DNA of 64,000 nt from Bombyx mori. Lineage: Eukaryota > Arthropoda > Insecta > Lepidoptera > Bombycidae. Position 1 is the stretch's first letter. Each line of letters opens with the position of its first letter. The notes below the pieces were generated by a model, which was given only the letters and a program-made list of their open reading frames with translations, made no database searches and was not told where the DNA came from. Positions 57,001-62,916 of this stretch are shown one piece after another. Location: NCBI RefSeq assembly GCF_030269925.1, contig NC_085125.1, forward strand, positions 2,138,501-2,202,500, written 5' to 3'. Position numbers and translations under genes: made by a program.

Positions 57001-60000
57001 CAGCAACTAGAAGATGGTGCATATGGTGCTACAGTTTTAAAATTGATCCTAAGTCTGCAGATGTTGCCAAATTCTGTTTTCTTTTTTTCTCTTTTTCTCT
57101 TTTTCAAAAAGAAAATTTTGCCTGTAAAACAATCCTTCTGCATAAAGCAGCGCTGTCGACTTTCTGTGGACAACATACATGTAGGACAGCAAACATTCTC
57201 AAGCTCTCTAATAAAAATTGCTATTTTAAAAAAGCCATCGGAATAACTAAACATAATTGAACTACTTATTACAACTTTACTAAGTATAGTCCCATTCACA
57301 TGAGATCCGAGAATAGTTCTAAATTGGTTTTCTTCAAACCCAGCCACCAGATCACGCCTCAAGGTAGCTTGAAGGACACCAACAACCATGTTGCTGGCTA
57401 CTGGACGCAGAGTTAATAACCTTACTTTGCTCATCATTTCTAAAGACAGTTTCTTTGATAACAGAGAAAAACATCTTTCTGATACCAGTCTTTGGGTCTA
57501 AAATTGAAATCCATTTTCGTCAATAATCTGCATAAGTGCTTTCTAAACATGAAACTAAAGACATGCCCAGTAAGATTCGTAAGGACTTTTTTCTAACTAT
57601 GTGTGTTGTCACAAAAGCGGCATACCGTACTGTAAGTGGAAACTGGTCTTCGTTCAACCTTACGAGGTAGTGGCATCAACCCATCTCTAAGAAGTTGTAG
57701 ATCAGCAGTAGCCTCTGAGATGGATTGATAATGAACCAATGGACGAAATACTTTCTAGAGGCAATTGCAAATCATCCAAACGTTTACAATAATTATTGCC
57801 GAATAATAGAGCTTCCTAAAGATCCTCACGATTCTTTTTTTCAAAACATTTACTCATCATTTACTCATGTTGTATATACATCATTTATACAATTTATACA
57901 TTTATACATTTTCTTGTATATACAAGATAAAATGTTTATTACAAACTTATAAATATTTTTTAATTATTGAATTAACATGAAAGTTAACAGCTGTGTTTTT
58001 TCGATTTAATAATTATATAAATTATGAACATTATCATTGCGCTTCATAATTTTATTATAGCTTACCTATTTCATCATAGCGTTGTGCTTAATAATTTCAC
58101 CAGCAGATAACAAACACGTCTTCATAATACAATGCTGTATGTTTTCCAAAGGCACATCAATATTACGGTTTTACATAACAATAAAACCGATATTATGTGC
58201 CGAGAAGGAAAACATACAGCATTGCAGGAAGTTCTTCCTGGTGAAGACTATGAAGATCAAAGATGGCTGCGCTTCCTTTATACTTGCTGGCAGCACCTAG
58301 CGGCTAAAGATGGAACTAAATTGACTGTCTATGGTTGGACATAGACAAGGAATTTAAGCTAAGTACACACTGCTTCTTCATAATACAATGCTGTATGTTT
58401 TCCTTCTCGGCACATAATATCGGTTTTATTGTTATGTAAAACCGTAATATTTCAGATTTGACTAGCCGACTTGAAACGCGGTGCGCTATTCAAAAAAAAA
58501 AAAAAAATGCAATGTTGTTTTGCTGCGATATCTAATGCTATCTTGGCACAGAACGAATGCGTTATACTGCCATACAAACCTTGCCGACTGGTCAAATTCA
58601 GCGGATGTTCAGCTTAATACTTCCGCCATTTACGAAAAGTTGAAACCGCTATTTGGTAACTATTTCGGCTATAAAAGTTTCTAACGATATTCTTCAAATA
58701 ATTTACGGTAAGCGAGCCGAAGTTATACGATGTCGTAGATACCCCTTAATGAAATTAAAGGATAGGTATATCAGGGAAGATTTAGAGAAAATATCTTGTG
58801 ATTATATGTTTAACCCCAACTTATTATTGGCATATACACAGAAGATTGGTGGTATTGATAAATTACAAAACGGCACCATCTGCTACTCGCATCCGGCCCA
58901 CATCGCCGGAACCCTCGGCATGTACTGCCAATGCAAAGCCATGTCGAGCTAGGCCACATTCCAATACATCTAAAGAGGCCGAAAACAGATATTCTGAGCG
59001 ATGCTATCCAAATAATTCCTAAGCAAGAAAAACGGGGGGAGGGGGAACAAGTTCAAAGAGGAACGAAAATCGGGAAATAAAAATAAATTACCCAACAGCA
59101 TTTTCAGGCGGATGTCTAGGACTATATCGAAGCACCTGGACTCGATCCACCAAACGTAATATTGAAATTAATAACAGGTTTTCAAATACCTTTAAACAAA
59201 ACATGTCCATTGGTTCTTCCAAACTTGGATGTTTCAGCCTATCAAACTCCATCACCTTTGATGTCAATCAAAATTCAAAATTTAATTCAATAGAGTTTTA
59301 GAACCCGCACCCCCGACACCGTCTTTCATATTTCCTCTTTTCATACTTCCCAAGACTAATGAAAGAATCGAACAATTTTCAACCTCAAGGCATTGAACAA
59401 GTACATGAAAGTCATTTTCACCTTTTCCACCATCAACGAGTCCCTAAGTTTTACAACAGATTGAGCAGGTTTCTCGGGATCAGTTATCAGGGTCGTCTAC
59501 TTCAAATGACATGTCTGCCATTCGGCTTAGCTGCACCACCGCGGATGGATTTTTTGCTTCAGTGACAAACTGAATAGCCGAAATACTTCAGAATACTGCG
59601 ACTAGCGGTTATTCGCTTGTACACCAGGGCAGAGCACCTCCCGCCATCGGAGCAGAGTTCATCCATATTATCTGGAACCGCTGCGTTCATTGACAGTGCG
59701 TTTCCAGAGGTATTTTTTGCCACGTACCATCTGGCTACGGAATGAGCTCTCTCCACGGTGTTTCCCGAGCGCTATGACATGTCCTTCTTTAAACGAGGCT
59801 TGTGGAGAGAATTAAGCAATAGGCAGCGGCTTGGCTCTGCCCCTGGCGTTGCTGAAGTCCATGGGCGACGGTAACTTCTCACTTTCAGGTGGGCAGTATG
59901 CTCGTCTGCCTACAAGGGCAAAAGACGTGTTGGAATCTCAAGTAACTATACTGAGACCTTAGAACTCATATCTCAAGGTGGGTGGCATCATTTACGCTGT

Positions 60001-62473
60001 AGATGTTTATGGGCTCCAGTAACTACTTAACACCAGGTGGGCTGTGAACTCGTCCACCCATATAAACGACCGGTTATGACACCGACGAGCTTGACAGACT
60101 TTCTGGAAATCGTATGGGACACCAAATCCAACACAAAGTCCCTGCCCAAGAATTTGCTCGTGCGATTTGCTGCTGGCAGTTGGAACCTAAAGCAGGCGCA
60201 AAGCCTCTTAGGATATCTCAACTTTGCGACTTTCATCACCCAACGGGGAAAGTTGCTATGCCGAGATCTTGCAGTATCACAGCAACAAGCTCAGGAGGTA
60301 TCCTCATTTACCAAAGCAGTATTCGGACGAGGTACGTACAGAGCTGAATTGGTGGTTAGAGAAAGTCAGTCAGAGGATACCGATTCATCCACAGAGAATG
60401 GCCACGAACCACGTCATCAATTGCTAACTTTAATAGACCACCTCAAAGTTGTACTTATCCCTCACCACTTACCACCGGGACTGTACAACACCGAAGCCGG
60501 CCACCTCTTACGCAATCACGGCGGCTCGGAGTGTTATCTCCTCATAGAAGAAGCAACCACTAGGCTATTCAACCTGTGGGAAACACCAGACATAGACTTG
60601 TTCGCGTCTCGGACCGCTCATGGATAACAAACTATGTTACTCAAGACTTATTGAAACTCGCGGTAGGACCTCTTGAGTCCGCGCGAGTAGGTATTTTGCC
60701 GTGAAGCAGTGGTGCATTTCGGTTTGAAGGGTGGGGCAGCCGTTGTAACTATACCTGAGACCTTAGATCTTATATCTCAAGATGGGTGGCGCTTTTACGT
60801 TCTAGACGTCTATGGGCTCTAGTGACCATATAATACCAGGTGGGCTGTGAGCTCGTCCTCCCATCAAAGCAAAACTCGAACGCCTCCTCTACAACGCGTT
60901 CAGCAGATCTTGGCATTACTGACTAGCATGGCCGTTTCCGCCGCTCGGTCTGATATCCAGAGTGCTGGACCACTTCAACTCAACCTCAAGTCTGTACATA
61001 CTAGTGGTACCCAAGTGCAAGAAGCCCTTTTGGAGGCCAGACCTGAAATCACCTGCCCTCAAACGACTCGTGAAGCTCAGATAACTGAGCATCAGTCTGG
61101 TGGACACTGATAATTTTACCGCCAGCCCAAGTCAGCAATCTACACCTGAAAGCTTGGCTCATTTTTAGAATAAGGGGTAAGGTTTTGTCAAGAAAATAGT
61201 ATTAATTCTCGTGTACCCGAATTAGCAAATGTAGCTAGATTTCTCGATTATCTGTATTTATCTCATGGTCTCTCCTACCGGACCATTCTAGTTCATAAGT
61301 CTGTTATAGCGTCCGTTTGTGAAACTATATCGGATATAAAAATAGCTTCGAGTCCGATAGTGAAACACATACTGAAATCTATTTCCTTGGCAAAGCCTGC
61401 ACCTTTTTTAAATTACCCATATTTGGGTCGAAAACTAATTCACCTTCACACCAACACTCCAGTTGGACATTCGTGGCTGCTCCTGACTAATACATCGATA
61501 CAGTATTCTGGCTACGCAATCTAGTGAATATGACACAGATTACTAAAATTTCCTCTGGTTTGCTATTCTTAGCAACTAAAGGCTCCACTAAGCCAGCTAC
61601 TACAGCGATGACTAGTAGTTGGGTAAAAAGTTTTTTAGGAGACTTAGGTATTCAGGCCTCAGTTGGAAGTTGTAGAGCGGTGGTGAAAACTTTAAACTGG
61701 GTAGGAAATTGAACATACTTTTAGAAAGTTCTATCAAAAACATATTATTGATGCATCAAACACTGATATAAATTCTGAGAAATCTTTCTCAGTATTTTCG
61801 TCCTAAATCCTATTAGGTCGATTTGAATTAAGTGCGTAATATTATACGGTTACCTTCGATTATTTTAAATTATGTGGTTAATTCAAGCTTTGCTTCAATT
61901 AAACATAATAAGTCACATTGTTGCTTTTTAAATAAATTTGTTTATTTCAAATACAAGCCACCAGGAGATAACAAACAGTCTCTCATAATGGACTTCGGAC
62001 GTCAAACGGAACACATAATATAGAAATTTTACCTTCCAATAAAATTTGTATTATGTTTCCTAAGACGTCCGAAGTCCAGATAATGGCTTCCTGGGGCTAC
62101 ATCCATCATTATGAGCCGAACAATGACAAATATGGCGGCTTGTCTTTGCTTGTTGGTTCGGTTCCAGACGTTATAGAGGGCGCTGTAGGCGGGACTTAGG
62201 AAACGGAAGTAGTCAAATTTAGCGACCTGCAGTGGAAATCATACGATGTACTCTCATAATGGACTTCGGACGTCTTAGGAAACATAATACAAATTTTATT
62301 GGAAGGTAAAATTTCTATATTTTTTTAAATAAATACGTAATTATATGTTTTATTTTTCTCAGTACTATCCAGGCGAAGACATGGGCATAGTGAAGCGAGG
62401 TACTCTGGTCCCTTTGCCGCGCAAAAGCTTAGCGTTCGAGAACGGACGCATCAGCGAGTGGAACGGGAAGTGA
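33063..62473 (+). CDS. FAM91A1: FAM91A1 homologue, complete 19-exon gene
   Basis: Trans-Golgi vesicle-capture factor; vertebrate FAM91A1 binds TBC1D23 and the WDR11 complex. Exons: 33063-33134, 34119-34203, 34845-34952, 35754-35855, 36281-36462, 37532-37632, 38725-38902, 39613-39746, 40694-40796, 42098-42199, 43172-43258, 43815-43993, 44694-44860, 46038-46283, 46818-46964, 50471-51093, 51727-51830, 52424-52493, 62363-62473. All introns are GT-AG, phases chain, total 2901 nt (966 aa). Signature segments: [152 protein letters not shown] and the terminal ISEWNGK. Longer than human (~838 aa), mostly through exon 16 (207 aa, Ser/Asp-rich, probably disordered). Exons 13-16 are strongly GC-rich; introns are packed with transposons. 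Confidence 0.95.
33836..34082 (-). repeat. Bm1-type SINE in FAM91A1 intron 1
   Basis: Headless copy from TTGCTTAGATGGATGGACG to GAGGTCCTACCAACAGTAAT. It ends about 36 bp before exon 2. Confidence 0.85.
34541..34818. mobile_element. MITE family E, copy 2
   Basis: Same inverted ends and ~95% the same sequence as 20585-20862. Its right end lies 25 bp before the AG of FAM91A1 exon 3. Confidence 0.8.
36688..37045 (+). repeat. Bm1-type SINE interrupted by a retroelement tail
   Basis: The Bm1 body runs from ACTGGTGGTAGGACCTCTTG to GGGCGCCAGTAACCATTT (~36879) and resumes at 37000 with ACAGGTGGGCTGTGAGCTCG to the poly-A end. The gap holds the non-LTR tail below. FAM91A1 intron 5. Confidence 0.8.
36880..36999 (+). 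repeat. Non-LTR retrotransposon 3' tail inside Bm1
   Basis: GCGGTAGGCAGCGACTTGGC through GTATGCTCGTCTGCC to AATAAAAAAAAAA. Same orientation as its SINE host. Confidence 0.85.
38345..38700 (+). repeat. Repeat family C, upstream part
   Basis: GC-rich block (CGGGCCCAGAGCCGAACTTC, CCGATCCCCTCCGAGGTCAG, GGTCAACACTACAACCAGAC) resembling the reverse complement of 9750-9880. It abuts FAM91A1 exon 7. Confidence 0.55.
38941..39092 (-). repeat. Eroded Bm1-type SINE fragment
   Basis: GACACCTACAACGTAAATAC through CACGGCAGAAATAGGCAGGG with scattered changes; truncated at both ends. Confidence 0.75.
39097..39527 (-). repeat. Bm1-type SINE, full length with tRNA-like head
   Basis: Minus strand: head GTCGTCGTGGCCTAAAGGAT (A-box-like) and GGCGGGTACTAATTTTTC after a B-box/T-arm segment (diverged here: ATGTTCAAATCCCGCA), then the body and an A-rich tail at 39097. 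About 430 bp, matching Bm1 as I remember it. FAM91A1 intron 7. Confidence 0.85.
39829..40165 (-). repeat. Bm1-type SINE split by a retroposon
   Basis: Two Bm1 halves (39829-39898 and 40077-40165) share the 12-bp GCCCATAGACAT at the break, a target-site duplication around the insert at 39899-40076. FAM91A1 intron 8. Confidence 0.85.
39899..40076 (-). mobile_element. Short retroposon with 12-bp target duplication
   Basis: 178 bp beginning with a T9 run on the plus strand (poly-A on the minus strand). It contains GGGGAGGCAAGGGGACCTAA and a repeated GCCGAAGCCA motif. Family unknown to me; probably a truncated LINE or SINE. Confidence 0.75.
40440..40655 (-). mobile_element. Non-autonomous Helitron
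   Basis: The minus strand ends GCGAAGCGGGCGAGTACGG then CTAG at 40443-40440. The body shares CATGTAGAAAATACATGT-like sequence with 16535-16787. Its other end is about 40 bp from FAM91A1 exon 9. Confidence 0.65.
41358..41550. mobile_element. Short MITE with ~30-bp inverted ends
   Basis: Left GCCTTGTTCGGACTAGGCGA; right end reverse complement GCCTTGTTCGGACTAGGTGA. 193 bp, no ORF. Internal repeats of GTAGCGAGTAGC type. Target duplication not resolved. FAM91A1 intron 9. Confidence 0.75.
41561..42003. repeat. Two family A copies head to head (palindrome)
   Basis: 41600-41760 reads forward from GACTTTTTGGCGGGAACGCG. 41790-42003 is a reverse copy ending CGCGTTCCCGCTAAAAAGTC. A short ATGAAATGAAATGAAA spacer lies between. 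A detached family A 3' end (TACCAGGTCACAAAATCCC) is at 41567. FAM91A1 intron 9. Confidence 0.75.
42294..42687 (-). mobile_element. Solo LTR
   Basis: Ends TGTTACGC...GCGTAACA, flanked by TTAT on both sides (42290-42293 and 42688-42691). On the minus strand it has a TATA-like GGCTATAAAAGCG followed downstream by AATACAG and ATTTTATTTATC, the layout of an LTR promoter and 3' end. No internal retroviral genes next to it. 394 bp; FAM91A1 intron 10. Confidence 0.8.
43335..43582 (-). repeat. Bm1-type SINE in FAM91A1 intron 11
   Basis: Headless copy from ATTGCTTAGTTGGGTGGACG to GAGGTCCTACCATCAGTAA. Confidence 0.85.
44091..44524 (-). repeat. Bm1-type SINE, full length
   Basis: The head (GTGGCCTAAAGGATAAGACG, then GGTGTTCGAATCCCGCAGG) ends near 44524; the tail is at 44091. 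FAM91A1 intron 12. Confidence 0.88.
45046..45541. mobile_element. Pogo-like MITE
   Basis: Inverted ends CAGTAGATTGGGGGGAATAG and (reverse complement of the right) CCGTAGATTGGGGGTAATCG, flanked by TA at 45044-45045 and 45542-45543. The end design (C-GTA-A-TGGGG..GA-TAGGGAC) parallels the elements at 30080 and 31485. No ORF. FAM91A1 intron 13. Confidence 0.7.
45700..45990 (+). repeat. Repeat family C fragment
   Basis: TTCCTACCTAACCTGATAGC, CCTAGCAAGAGCAGTGCTTC, CAGTGGGCTGTGTCTATGGG, GCGACGGGTTCGACGAGGAC: reverse complement of 9980-10312. Ends ~45 bp before FAM91A1 exon 14. Confidence 0.7.
46343..46773 (-). repeat. Bm1-type SINE, full length
   Basis: Complete copy with head GTCGTCGTGGCCTAAAGGAT and B-box-like GGTGTTCGAATCCCGC. 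It fills most of FAM91A1 intron 14 (46284-46817). Confidence 0.88.
47012..47303. mobile_element. Candidate MITE
   Basis: Bounded by GTCCGGGGAACCGGGGTAAA and (reverse complement of the right) GGTCGGGGAACTTTTTTAAT, with several GGGGTAAAA motifs inside in both directions and a T18 run. Inverted end homology is only ~12 bp. FAM91A1 intron 15. Confidence 0.5.
48221..48470. mobile_element. Foldback element, ~115-bp arms
   Basis: GTTTTCCAATTACAGCACAA at the left pairs with TTGTGCTGTAATTGGAAAAC at the right; GACTCAGTGACGCACAATGC pairs with GCATTGTGCGTCACTGAGTC. The arms are almost identical and meet around 48345. The words GCATTATGC and GCATAATGC recur inside each arm. No ORF. FAM91A1 intron 15. Confidence 0.9.
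48691..49023. mobile_element. Non-autonomous hAT element
   Basis: Termini CAGTGATGGGCAAAGT and (reverse complement of the right) CAGTGGTCGGCAAACA are typical hAT ends. An exact 8-bp target duplication GCTTAAAC sits at 48683-48690 and 49024-49031. 333 bp, no transposase. Confidence 0.92.
49272..49493 (+). mobile_element. Non-autonomous Helitron
   Basis: Starts TCACTACATAGTATAAAACA and ends CGAAGCGAGGGCGGGTTG then CTAG|T. 222 bp. Confidence 0.65.
49618..49735 (+). repeat. Repeat family C fragment
   Basis: GTAGGTAGGTGAGCTCACTG, then CTAGCAAGAGCAGTGTTCCG and CGGATCGGACAAATAACGCC. FAM91A1 intron 15. Confidence 0.65.
49838..49972 (+). repeat. Repeat family A 3' fragment
   Basis: ACTTCATTTCATTTCATAAT through GAGTTACCAGATCATGAAAT and an A-run. 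Confidence 0.65.
50178..50292 (+). repeat. Non-LTR retrotransposon 3' tail fragment
   Basis: TGTGGTAGGCAGCGGCCTGG to GCCTACAGGGGCAATAAAGA. FAM91A1 intron 15. Confidence 0.85.
51136..51502 (-). repeat. Repeat family A, near full-length copy
   Basis: TTAAGGGATTTTATGACCTG at the left and GCGCTCCCGCCAAAAAGTCT at the right. FAM91A1 intron 16. Confidence 0.8.
51588..51665 (-). repeat. Non-LTR retrotransposon 3' tail fragment
   Basis: CGGACCACCTGATGGTGAGT to GCAGAGCCAAGCCGCTGTCT. About 60 bp upstream of FAM91A1 exon 17. Confidence 0.8.
52028..52275 (-). repeat. Bm1-type SINE in FAM91A1 intron 17
   Basis: Headless copy, TTTCTTAGGTGGGTGGACG to GAGGTCCTACCATCAGTAAG. Confidence 0.85.
52515..52770. 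repeat. Two inverted Bm1-type fragments
   Basis: 52515-52585 is the Bm1 tail in minus orientation (TGGCCCGCCTGGTGTTAGG). 52588-52770 is plus orientation (CCGCCCTGCCTGTTTCTGCC to ACTGTGAGCTCGTACACCCA). The outer DIRS element begins right after. Confidence 0.7.
52771..52927 (+). repeat. DIRS-B left inverted terminal repeat
   Basis: Starts ATATTATGTGTTCCGTTTGA, then CGTCCGAAGTCCATTATGAG, ending near GCCATATTTGTCATTGTT. The first ~17 bp differ from the right repeat, as usual for the two ends of a DIRS element. Confidence 0.88.
53076..53489 (+). pseudogene. DIRS-B gag-like ORF, first part (broken)
   Basis: A start ATG at 53076 is followed by a short frame with an early stop. Neighbouring frames show Ser/Asp-rich stretches ([20 protein letters not shown]) and basic [13 protein letters not shown] segments, then [20 protein letters not shown]. 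The frame is cut at 53489 by DIRS-A; the continuation resumes after 58450 (DLTSRLETR). Confidence 0.55.
53490..53670 (+). repeat. DIRS-A left inverted terminal repeat
   Basis: Starts ATATTGATGTGCCTTTGG, continues AAAACATACAGCATTGTATT and CTTGTCTATGTCCAACCATA, and ends at CATCTTTGATCTTCATAG. The reverse complement of most of this is at 58250-58405. Confidence 0.88.
53806..54136 (+). pseudogene. DIRS-A gag-like ORF, N-terminal part
   Basis: Open for ~108 codons from ATG. Ser/Glu/Arg-rich start ([20 protein letters not shown]), then a basic block ([16 protein letters not shown]) and a Cys-containing segment ([11 protein letters not shown]), before a stop. This composition fits the first ORF of DIRS elements in position and style, but no domain is diagnostic. 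Confidence 0.55.
54800..54985 (+). repeat. 62-bp tandem repeat, three copies
   Basis: The unit begins TACCTTCAGGAAGGAATCGG and ends ATGACATGCCTACCCTTC. Copies start at 54800, 54862 and 54924. The third runs straight into the RT CLPFGLA block, so the unit is duplicated RT coding sequence. 62 is not a multiple of 3, so each copy shifts the frame. Confidence 0.9.
55010..55870 (+). repeat. Tandem array of the RT catalytic-box segment
   Basis: About seven iterations of a unit containing GCTCGGTCGCGGAGAC, GCGTGCAAAGGGAA and CTACACGACTT (or CTAGACGACTT)..TTGGTCGACCAAGAC. Anchors are near 55026, 55176, 55340, 55449, 55556, 55659 and 55767, spacing ~150 then ~105 bp. Units 4-7 are more alike than units 1-3. 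Confidence 0.85.
56149..56345 (+). repeat. ~99-bp tandem duplication
   Basis: AAATGCAGTGCTGACGCGGA, then ACAAAACCAACCATTTCCTG and GCAACGGAAGCTTCGGA, occurs twice in direct repeat inside DIRS-A, downstream of an A30 run at 56084-56112. Confidence 0.85.
56500..57860 (+). pseudogene. DIRS-A RNase H-side and tyrosine recombinase remnant
   Basis: [13 protein letters not shown] (56623) matches the PDIDLFAS motif seen in DIRS pol. Downstream are [31 protein letters not shown] (~57120), [17 protein letters not shown] (57386), holding the recombinase GRR arginine, and [12 protein letters not shown] (57731) near the C-terminus. Several frames are needed to follow it. Confidence 0.75.
58119..58228 (+). 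repeat. DIRS-A internal complementary region
   Basis: 58119-58164 (CTTCATAATACAATGCTGTA, then CAAAGGCACATCAATAT) is the reverse complement of the left terminus at 53490. 58161-58228 (TATTACGGTTTTACATAAC, then TATTATGTGCCGAGAAGG) is the reverse complement of the right terminus ending at 58450. Confidence 0.9.
58243..58450 (-). repeat. DIRS-A right inverted terminal repeat
   Basis: CTATGAAGATCAAAGATGGC through TATGGTTGGACATAGACAAG to AATACAATGCTGTATGTTTT, then a right-end-specific stretch CGGCACATAATATCGG ending ACCGTAATAT. Confidence 0.88.
58453..58960 (+). pseudogene. DIRS-B gag-like ORF, second part
   Basis: Resumes [13 protein letters not shown] after the inner element. Then [20 protein letters not shown] and, in another frame, [37 protein letters not shown] and [13 protein letters not shown]. 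This reads like the C-terminal half of a DIRS gag. Frameshifted. Confidence 0.6.
59100..59575 (+). pseudogene. DIRS-B reverse transcriptase, N-terminal half
   Basis: Frame-shifting blocks. An RT-start-like region at 59150-59210; [16 protein letters not shown] (~59375), matching the FNLK.LN motif; then [20 protein letters not shown] (~59475-59535). The catalytic YLDD block is not visible: the frame stops at 59565 and a LINE tail (59665) follows. Confidence 0.7.
59665..59930 (+). repeat. Non-LTR retrotransposon 3' end inside DIRS-B
   Basis: Starts ATTATCTGGAACCGCTGCGT and includes GGAATGAGCTCTCTCCACGG through CTGCCTACAAGGGCAAAAGA. Same family and extent as 27103-27385, so its open C-terminal ORF piece is here too. 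Confidence 0.85.
59938..60065 (+). repeat. Bm1-type SINE 3' fragment inside DIRS-B
   Basis: AGTAACTATACTGAGACC to GGGCTGTGAACTCGTCCACC, directly after the LINE tail. Confidence 0.8.
60066..60627 (+). pseudogene. DIRS-B RT/RNase H-side remnant
   Basis: [16 protein letters not shown] (~60096), then [20 protein letters not shown] and [13 protein letters not shown], the usual end of a DIRS RT and connection to its RNase [18 protein letters not shown] appears in another frame at ~60340. It ends [18 protein letters not shown]. The longest conserved DIRS frame in the window (196 codons, with the initial part in the SINE). Confidence 0.8.
60655..60875 (+). repeat. Bm1-type SINE inside DIRS-B
   Basis: CGGTAGGACCTCTTGAGTCC to GGGCTGTGAGCTCGTCCTCC and AAAGCAAAA. 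Headless. Confidence 0.82.
61140..61712 (+). pseudogene. DIRS-B tyrosine recombinase remnant
   Basis: Best part at 61550-61711: [20 protein letters not shown], then [20 protein letters not shown] and KTLNWVGN, matching the C-terminal core of DIRS recombinases (KPAT....W....L...GI.AS.GS.R....LNWV). Upstream has many stops. The GRR and final RGNW motifs are not found in frame. Confidence 0.75.
61979..62086 (+). repeat. DIRS-B internal complementary region
   Basis: 61979-62021 (CTCTCATAATGGACTTCGGA, then CAAACGGAACACATAATAT) is the reverse complement of the left terminus. 62019-62086 (TATAGAAATTTTACCTTCC, then TTGTATTATGTTTCCTAAGA) is the reverse complement of the right terminus. Confidence 0.9.
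62119..62318 (-). repeat. DIRS-B right inverted terminal repeat
   Basis: AACAATGACAAATATGGCGG to TCATAATGGACTTCGGACGT, ending TTGGAAGGTAAAATTTCTAT. It carries ~20 bp (TTGTCTTTGCTTGTTGG) absent from the left repeat. It lies 44 bp upstream of the last FAM91A1 exon. Confidence 0.88.
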
Positions 62474-62916
62474 GGCTGTCTCGCTCTCGCCGCAACAACA
62501 ACCGGCCGAGCGACAGAGACGGGTATACGTCCGTCCCACGACACGCGTTCGTCGTTACGATTTTGAGCTTTATTAGAACGTAGTCGAAGTTAATATATTA
62601 TATTGTGATTATCATTAATGTTATTTTGATCTGAGCGAATGAATATTACAGAAACTATTTGTTGTGGAAGAAATGTACTTAACAATATGTGAAGGTCAAC
62701 GTTTATATTCCAGATGTGGTAAAGTCACCTTTTCATTAATAGCATAGATGTGTGAACGAGCTCACGGAACGCCCGGTGATAGCTGGAGTCCATAGACATC
62801 ACTTAAAGCCTGTCAATTGTAAAGTACAACGGCAGTCCCACTATTCACAGCAGAATGCACGACAACCATTACCCACTTTTTCATTCCATTACTAAAGTCT
62901 TATTGTACTGAATAAA
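62474..62916 (+). other. FAM91A1 3' UTR with candidate poly(A) signal
   Basis: Follows the TGA at 62471-62473. An AATAAA at 62911-62916 is a plausible poly(A) signal. An eroded Bm1-type fragment (GAACGAGCTCACGGAACGCC, CATAGACATCACTT) lies at 62745-62870, inside the UTR if this signal is used. Confidence 0.5.

Larger units (their letters stand above)
53490..58450 (+). mobile_element. Inner DIRS-type retrotransposon (DIRS-A)
   Basis: A second DIRS-type element, 4.96 kb, inserted into DIRS-B. Inverted terminal repeats are 53490-53670 and 58243-58450, identical over ~150 bp as far as I can align by eye. The internal complementary region is 58119-58228. Coding remnants in order are gag-like (53806), RT (54588-55870), RNase H-side motif (56620) and YR (56960-57860). 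Tandem expansions have altered the RT region. It differs in sequence from DIRS-B, so it is a distinct subfamily rather than a duplication. Confidence 0.88.
52771..62318 (+). mobile_element. Outer DIRS-type retrotransposon (DIRS-B), interrupted
   Basis: Tyrosine-recombinase retrotransposon in the last FAM91A1 intron. Without the nested element it is about 4.6 kb, normal for DIRS. Inverted terminal repeats are at 52771-52927 and 62119-62318, with a ~118-bp block that looks identical. An internal complementary region (61979-62086) equals the reverse complement of the left end followed by that of the right end. Gag-like, RT, RNase H-side and YR remnants occur in that order, all frameshifted. It also carries one LINE tail (59665) and two Bm1 fragments (59938, 60655). 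No target duplication is expected or seen. Confidence 0.88.

Noticed and set aside
52771..62318. Gypsy-type LTR retrotransposon or retrovirus-like element
   Set aside because: RT motifs are present, but the termini are inverted rather than direct repeats and a tyrosine recombinase, not a DDE integrase, follows; this is DIRS.
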